Source: Fibrobacteria bacterium GUT77
GTDB taxonomy: Bacteria > Fibrobacterota > Chitinivibrionia > Chitinivibrionales > Chitinispirillaceae
Length of the DNA: 9,043 bases
Direction of reading: 5' to 3'
NCBI GenBank assembly: GCA_001462255.1
Contig: LIUJ01000277.1
Location: forward strand, 1-9,043
A program made the translations under genes and the position numbers. Shown here piece by piece: positions 6,401 to 9,043 of this stretch (the stretch's first letter is position 1; every line of letters starts with the position of its first letter). The notes under the pieces are model-generated. The model had not been told where the DNA came from, did not search any database, and saw only the letters and a program-made list of their open reading frames with translations.

Positions 6401-9043
6401 ACGCTCTCCCCGAACAATCAATACGCAACCTACTTGATAACGCCGCGCAGCCGCGACAATCCCAGCGGCGACCTCTTCCGCAAATACGACAAGGACAATT
6501 TAAACAACTTCAGGTTCGTAAACGGAACGTGGGAGAACAGCGCCTACGACGACGAGAACATAGACGGCGACGGGATTCCGAGAATAGGCGTTGTGGAGAA
6601 GTACTATACCTACGAAATCAACTTTGACGTTGACGTCAACGAGTCGCCGTACATAGACAAGACCTCCCGCGTAGTGAGCGAAAACGGGTGGAGGTTCTAC
6701 CGCATTCCGTTGAAGGATTTGTTGGTGGGGCAATCGGTGACTAAGGACTCCGCTTTGGGCGGCGCGCCGGACTGGGCGAAGATACGCGGTATGAGACTCG
6801 TGTGGTACGACCTTGATACGAACGTGTTGACAAGCGAGAACGAACTCCTTATAGCCGGGATCGAACTGTCGGGGAGCTACTGGGAGCCGTCGGCGGGTTC
6901 CGAAACCAAGGTGGAGGCCACCGGCATAAGCAACTACGAGGATTTGAACTACTACAACAGCGTTTACGGCACGATAGTAAAGCCCAAGTCAGGCGAGGTG
7001 ACGCCGGAGGAGAAGTCGTTGCGCCTCAACTTCAGAAACATGGCGTCCGGCGACACGGCCACCGTGCGGCGGTTGCAGGGGGGAAACCCACAGAACATTT
7101 CGGGTTACGACTCCGTATCCGTAATGGTGTACAGCAAGGCCTCTCACGGGGAGGATCTGAAGTTTGTCTTCCGCTTCGGCAGCGACGACTCTACCTACTA
7201 CGAATACTCCGCCCCTATAAACTGGAACGGGTGGAAGACCCATGTTTTCAGCTTGCAAGACTTGTCGGACTTGAAGCTTGAGGCCGACAAAGAGAATAAT
7301 CCGATAAACGCCGTCTCGGGGCGCCTGCGCGTCGTCGCCCCCGCCAACAAGCGTCCGAACTTCACGGCTATAACCTTTATGGCGATAGGCGCGTCCTCAA
7401 GCGTTTCCATAGACGAAGACGTTGATAAGGTTTATGAGATTTGGGTGAACGAGTTAGTGGCGACGGGCGGGCGCGTGCTCTCCGGTTTCGCGGCGCGCGT
7501 CAACCTCGCCACGCAGTGGGCGGACTTCTTGACGCTGGGCGCCGGGGTGAGCTTTACGGGCGGCGACTTTAAAACGATGACCGACGCTACGCTCGGCGGC
7601 TCGGACAGGAGCGAGCTTAGCGCCAACATAAACGCGGTAATGAAGCTTGACAAGCTCATGCCGGAGGAGTGGGGCGTATCGATACCCGTGGGCGGCTCCA
7701 TATCCGGAGCGCTCTCCCGCCCCACGGTAAAACCGCAAAGCGACATACGGTTGCTGAAGGACGACGGCACTTCGGACGGCTTCCTCGACATGGCGGACGA
7801 CGCTTTCAAAATGATGCTCGGCGGCGAACCGGGAAGCAATCGTACGCGGGCGCAACGCTTTGAGACTTTCGCCGCCACGCGCAACGCCTACACATCTTTT
7901 GAAAAAACGAGCGCCTCCAAAAACCCGCTTATCGGATTTACGCTCGACAGGATAAAGACGGACGTGAGCTACAACCAAACGACAAACTATACAGGCAAGG
8001 GTCAGCACGAAAATCCCGACAGCGCCGACTACATAAAGACCGACACGACCGTTACATACACCGGCGCCCTGCGCTACGACCTAAGCCCCCGCGACCCGCC
8101 CTCATGGACAAGCTACGCGCCGTTCGAGGAGGTGGAATGGATGCCGGATATTTATAGAAAATACACGCTAAACCTGCTTCCGTCCGCCATAAACTTCGAT
8201 TTGGCGGAGATACAACACCGCACGGAGATACGCAACGACCACAAGTTAAACGTGTACGACTTTAGGACGCGTACCTTCGATATGCGCCACGGAATGCGCG
8301 TTGAGTACGCGCCGATTGCCCCGCTCCTTTCGCTAAACTACTCGATACGCTTGGACAGGGATCTCTCCAATCTGCCGACCGACGATTGGAACCTGATGAT
8401 GGACAGCACCTTCGCCAAGATTTTCGGGCTGAACTCGACGGAGGGGGAGAAGTGGGACGCCTACGGCGTGCTCTACGGGGAACGCGGCCGCGCGCAGTCG
8501 GTATCCGCCCGGCTCACTCCGCAGTTTGTGAAGTGGATGACGCATTCGGCGGAGTACTCGGCCGACTACACGGGGCTCGCCGCGCGCCGCGACAACGACA
8601 GTACGCGTTACCTTAACGCCAACGTATCCACGGCGCTGAAGTTGCGTACCTCGCTTTTGTTAAGCGAGCTCTTTAAACCCGTTAAGACGCCCGCCGCCAA
8701 AGATACGACGTCAAAAGCCAACGACACGACGGCTAAGGCGCCGCGGCTCGGATATTGGGCGCTCATCGGCAACGGCATAAGCAAAATCAATATGCGTTCC
8801 ATAAATTTTGAGTACGACGTGTTAACCGACCTAAAAAACGGCTTTTTAAGCTCCACGTACCTTGTCGACACGGCGGGTATGAGCAACTACGACTTCATCC
8901 GCTATCAGATGGGTTTGCGTCGGGGGTTGCGCGATTACCTCTTCGGCACGCTCGGTGAGGAGTCGCTGGGTTGGATGCGATACCGGTTGCTTACCGGCGC
9001 CGAGAACGATTTGTACCGCAACGACCAGTCCAAGGGTTCGTGG
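3428..9043 (+). CDS. sprA: SprA-family outer-membrane T9SS translocon, 3'-truncated by the window edge
   Basis: SprA forms the giant single-chain beta-barrel through which T9SS cargo crosses the outer membrane. 1872 codons are open to the window end; F. johnsoniae SprA is ~2400 residues, so several hundred C-terminal residues are missing. Matches to the family, from memory, run in order: DEIVQEIVAGYTGFDMPG followed by GLFGIKARAKIGPLMLTTVL (residues ~258-310), DNEFIKNRYFFL, GAYIDDFE (769-776), EKSLRLNFRNMASGDTATV, FRFGSDDSTYYEY, and EIWVNEL (1337-1343) followed by AARVNLATQWADF. The N-terminus is a signal peptide: hydrophobic stretch IAAKFITLASVFAASVTFA, probable cleavage A41-Q42. Start: TTG 3428 directly follows the upstream TAA, with a G-run about 10 nt before it; ATG 3440 (four codons later) is the alternative, and the next in-frame Met is far beyond the signal peptide. 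An Asp/Thr/Lys/Ala-rich linker (8681-8743) looks like a surface or periplasmic loop. No frameshift seen. Confidence 0.95.
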   Translation, partial: MKRFMLWLSRFAPRNDRKAISTIAAKFITLASVFAASVTFAQGLQYEPPVIDGHEPPFQRRSGSPFSSSNPAILKNNGKMFSDTTAIDFEKRQLTFSRQDKYGNAVQSYHYGELNDYVNDSRLHSFYEEWYNKLTAEAKKELGEPPAPKLQWELAVHYPPWAQRLLGNDPPRLKIEGSLKLTVAYDYTRIVVDKDTTVDLIPLDFEPEYEFAIRGSVGRLISVNITHSRKNGFDLSDDPLKNFKVEYKESYEGELEDEIVQEIVAGYTGFDMPGTNLSGYSEKHDGLFGIKARAKIGPLMLTTVLSHAQGEAMTRELGGKNDPNSTTALRDNEFIKNRYFFLDTVYREYNNKVYSVNNPERNAPKPPKITAFQAFVSIQCNETSNSTVRRYIANVNGSEVCFRMLTENQDYTVDVDRGFVRFEYSVKEEEIVAVAMTTDGSLSRGKIVPVSAANNSEIEIGVIKPNNLDAEKDEGNPLFGLMWRNVYYLPTLEDAKLDLFYLDPAKGDTIRHAGSRLISNVMGLTDEQGRARTDNVEIFKTDKQELIIPPYGTGMNGNEPFANPALGDMAGDMIYRFGLRNTAMRDYVPKFGILTNGITRRTTYDDLGWNILPGTVIVKTNSGTLLTEGVDYDLDYEMGILDLLSTRAKSAESILITYQRESDFVLEKKVFAGLRGEMRLPFISDNSFMAASILYQSAATTAGDLPQLGNEPFSKLHLSFNTSLDFQPEWMTKAVNYIPLVKTEEESSAKVDFEIVHSRMNPNTSVDKGAYIDDFERTKDGYTLSMRHPTWHPSHYPFKYSGNAQAVADSMLNNLRIPVWDFYWYTPNAYDDARKINRFDVWRRDPNNSRYTSSDTYIDVLRLNATPASREHPLDVRERFKNSYASITASFGRSGLNMENHRYLEIVVNPRGPKGSESFGRKGRLMVQIGTFSHDQVRDGGPPNGRFDLEDPTYQNKPAQLSMYDKGLNGRDPADKFYMIPNAASKANGWDTLSPNNQYATYLITPRSRDNPSGDLFRKYDKDNLNNFRFVNGTWENSAYDDENIDGDGIPRIGVVEKYYTYEINFDVDVNESPYIDKTSRVVSENGWRFYRIPLKDLLVGQSVTKDSALGGAPDWAKIRGMRLVWYDLDTNVLTSENELLIAGIELSGSYWEPSAGSETKVEATGISNYEDLNYYNSVYGTIVKPKSGEVTPEEKSLRLNFRNMASGDTATVRRLQGGNPQNISGYDSVSVMVYSKASHGEDLKFVFRFGSDDSTYYEYSAPINWNGWKTHVFSLQDLSDLKLEADKENNPINAVSGRLRVVAPANKRPNFTAITFMAIGASSSVSIDEDVDKVYEIWVNELVATGGRVLSGFAARVNLATQWADFLTLGAGVSFTGGDFKTMTDATLGGSDRSELSANINAVMKLDKLMPEEWGVSIPVGGSISGALSRPTVKPQSDIRLLKDDGTSDGFLDMADDAFKMMLGGEPGSNRTRAQRFETFAATRNAYTSFEKTSASKNPLIGFTLDRIKTDVSYNQTTNYTGKGQHENPDSADYIKTDTTVTYTGALRYDLSPRDPPSWTSYAPFEEVEWMPDIYRKYTLNLLPSAINFDLAEIQHRTEIRNDHKLNVYDFRTRTFDMRHGMRVEYAPIAPLLSLNYSIRLDRDLSNLPTDDWNLMMDSTFAKIFGLNSTEGEKWDAYGVLYGERGRAQSVSARLTPQFVKWMTHSAEYSADYTGLAARRDNDSTRYLNANVSTALKLRTSLLLSELFKPVKTPAAKDTTSKANDTTAKAPRLGYWALIGNGISKINMRSINFEYDVLTDLKNGFLSSTYLVDTAGMSNYDFIRYQMGLRRGLRDYLFGTLGEESLGWMRYRLLTGAENDLYRNDQSKGSW
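3453..3475. repeat. Dispersed-repeat-like sequence inside the sprA signal-peptide region
   Basis: The minus strand reads GTCATTGCGAGGAGCG then AAGCGAC, which matches the core of a short repeat (CATTGCGAGGAGCGAAGCGAC) that I recall as abundant in intergenic DNA of many unrelated bacteria. Here it is translated on the + strand as SRFAPRNDR, between the start codon and the hydrophobic core of the signal peptide. The flanking GGCTTA upstream may be a degraded continuation of the element. Confidence 0.65.

Noticed and set aside
6629..6640. Perfect 12-nt palindrome GTTGACGTCAAC
   Set aside because: It lies inside the SprA coding sequence at DVDVN codons, is isolated, and can be explained by codon composition.
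7454..8008. 184-codon minus-strand frame opposite sprA
   Set aside because: It is a shadow frame without recognisable motifs and overlaps a second minus-strand frame in another phase.

Overview
The window carries four protein-coding genes, all on the + strand and packed head to tail: the 3' part of ftsH (1-1107), folP (1124-1942), a membrane-anchored protein with an FGE/SUMF1-like domain (2048-3427), and the first ~1870 codons of a giant SprA-type outer-membrane gene that runs off the right edge (3428-9043). I see no tRNA, rRNA, CRISPR array, transposase or phage gene. The long minus-strand frames are shadows of the GC-rich coding strand.

Organism: SprA is the translocon of the type IX secretion system (T9SS), which is essentially confined to the Fibrobacterota-Chlorobi-Bacteroidota (FCB) superphylum. 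The gene order here is not one I associate with Bacteroidota. The moderately GC-rich coding, frequent ATA (Ile) codons, and an FGE/PvdO-like protein with DS-rich repeats fit a Fibrobacterota-like member better. The phylum is an inference; FCB membership is much safer.

Layout: ftsH (inner-membrane AAA+ protease) and folP (dihydropteroate synthase) are 16 bp apart and form a housekeeping pair. A 105-bp AT-rich gap separates folP from the second pair. The FGE-like gene and sprA abut: the TAA of the first is followed at once by a TTG start candidate of the second in the same reading frame, with an ATG 12 nt further on. The two products are both predicted to reach the cell envelope. One is an inner-membrane-anchored periplasmic protein with a long repetitive stalk and a cysteine-rich domain related to the fold of the T9SS proteins GldJ/GldK; the other is the outer-membrane translocon.

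Most interesting signals: (i) two copies of a GC-rich palindrome lie in frame inside a 69-nt tandem repeat in the FGE-like gene, and a different dispersed-repeat-like sequence lies in frame in the signal-peptide region of sprA, so two neighbouring genes both seem to have absorbed intergenic-type repeat elements as coding sequence; (ii) the tight same-frame pairing of an FGE-fold protein with sprA suggests a previously uncharacterised T9SS partner; (iii) the FGE-like domain lacks the catalytic cysteine pair of true formylglycine-generating enzymes.
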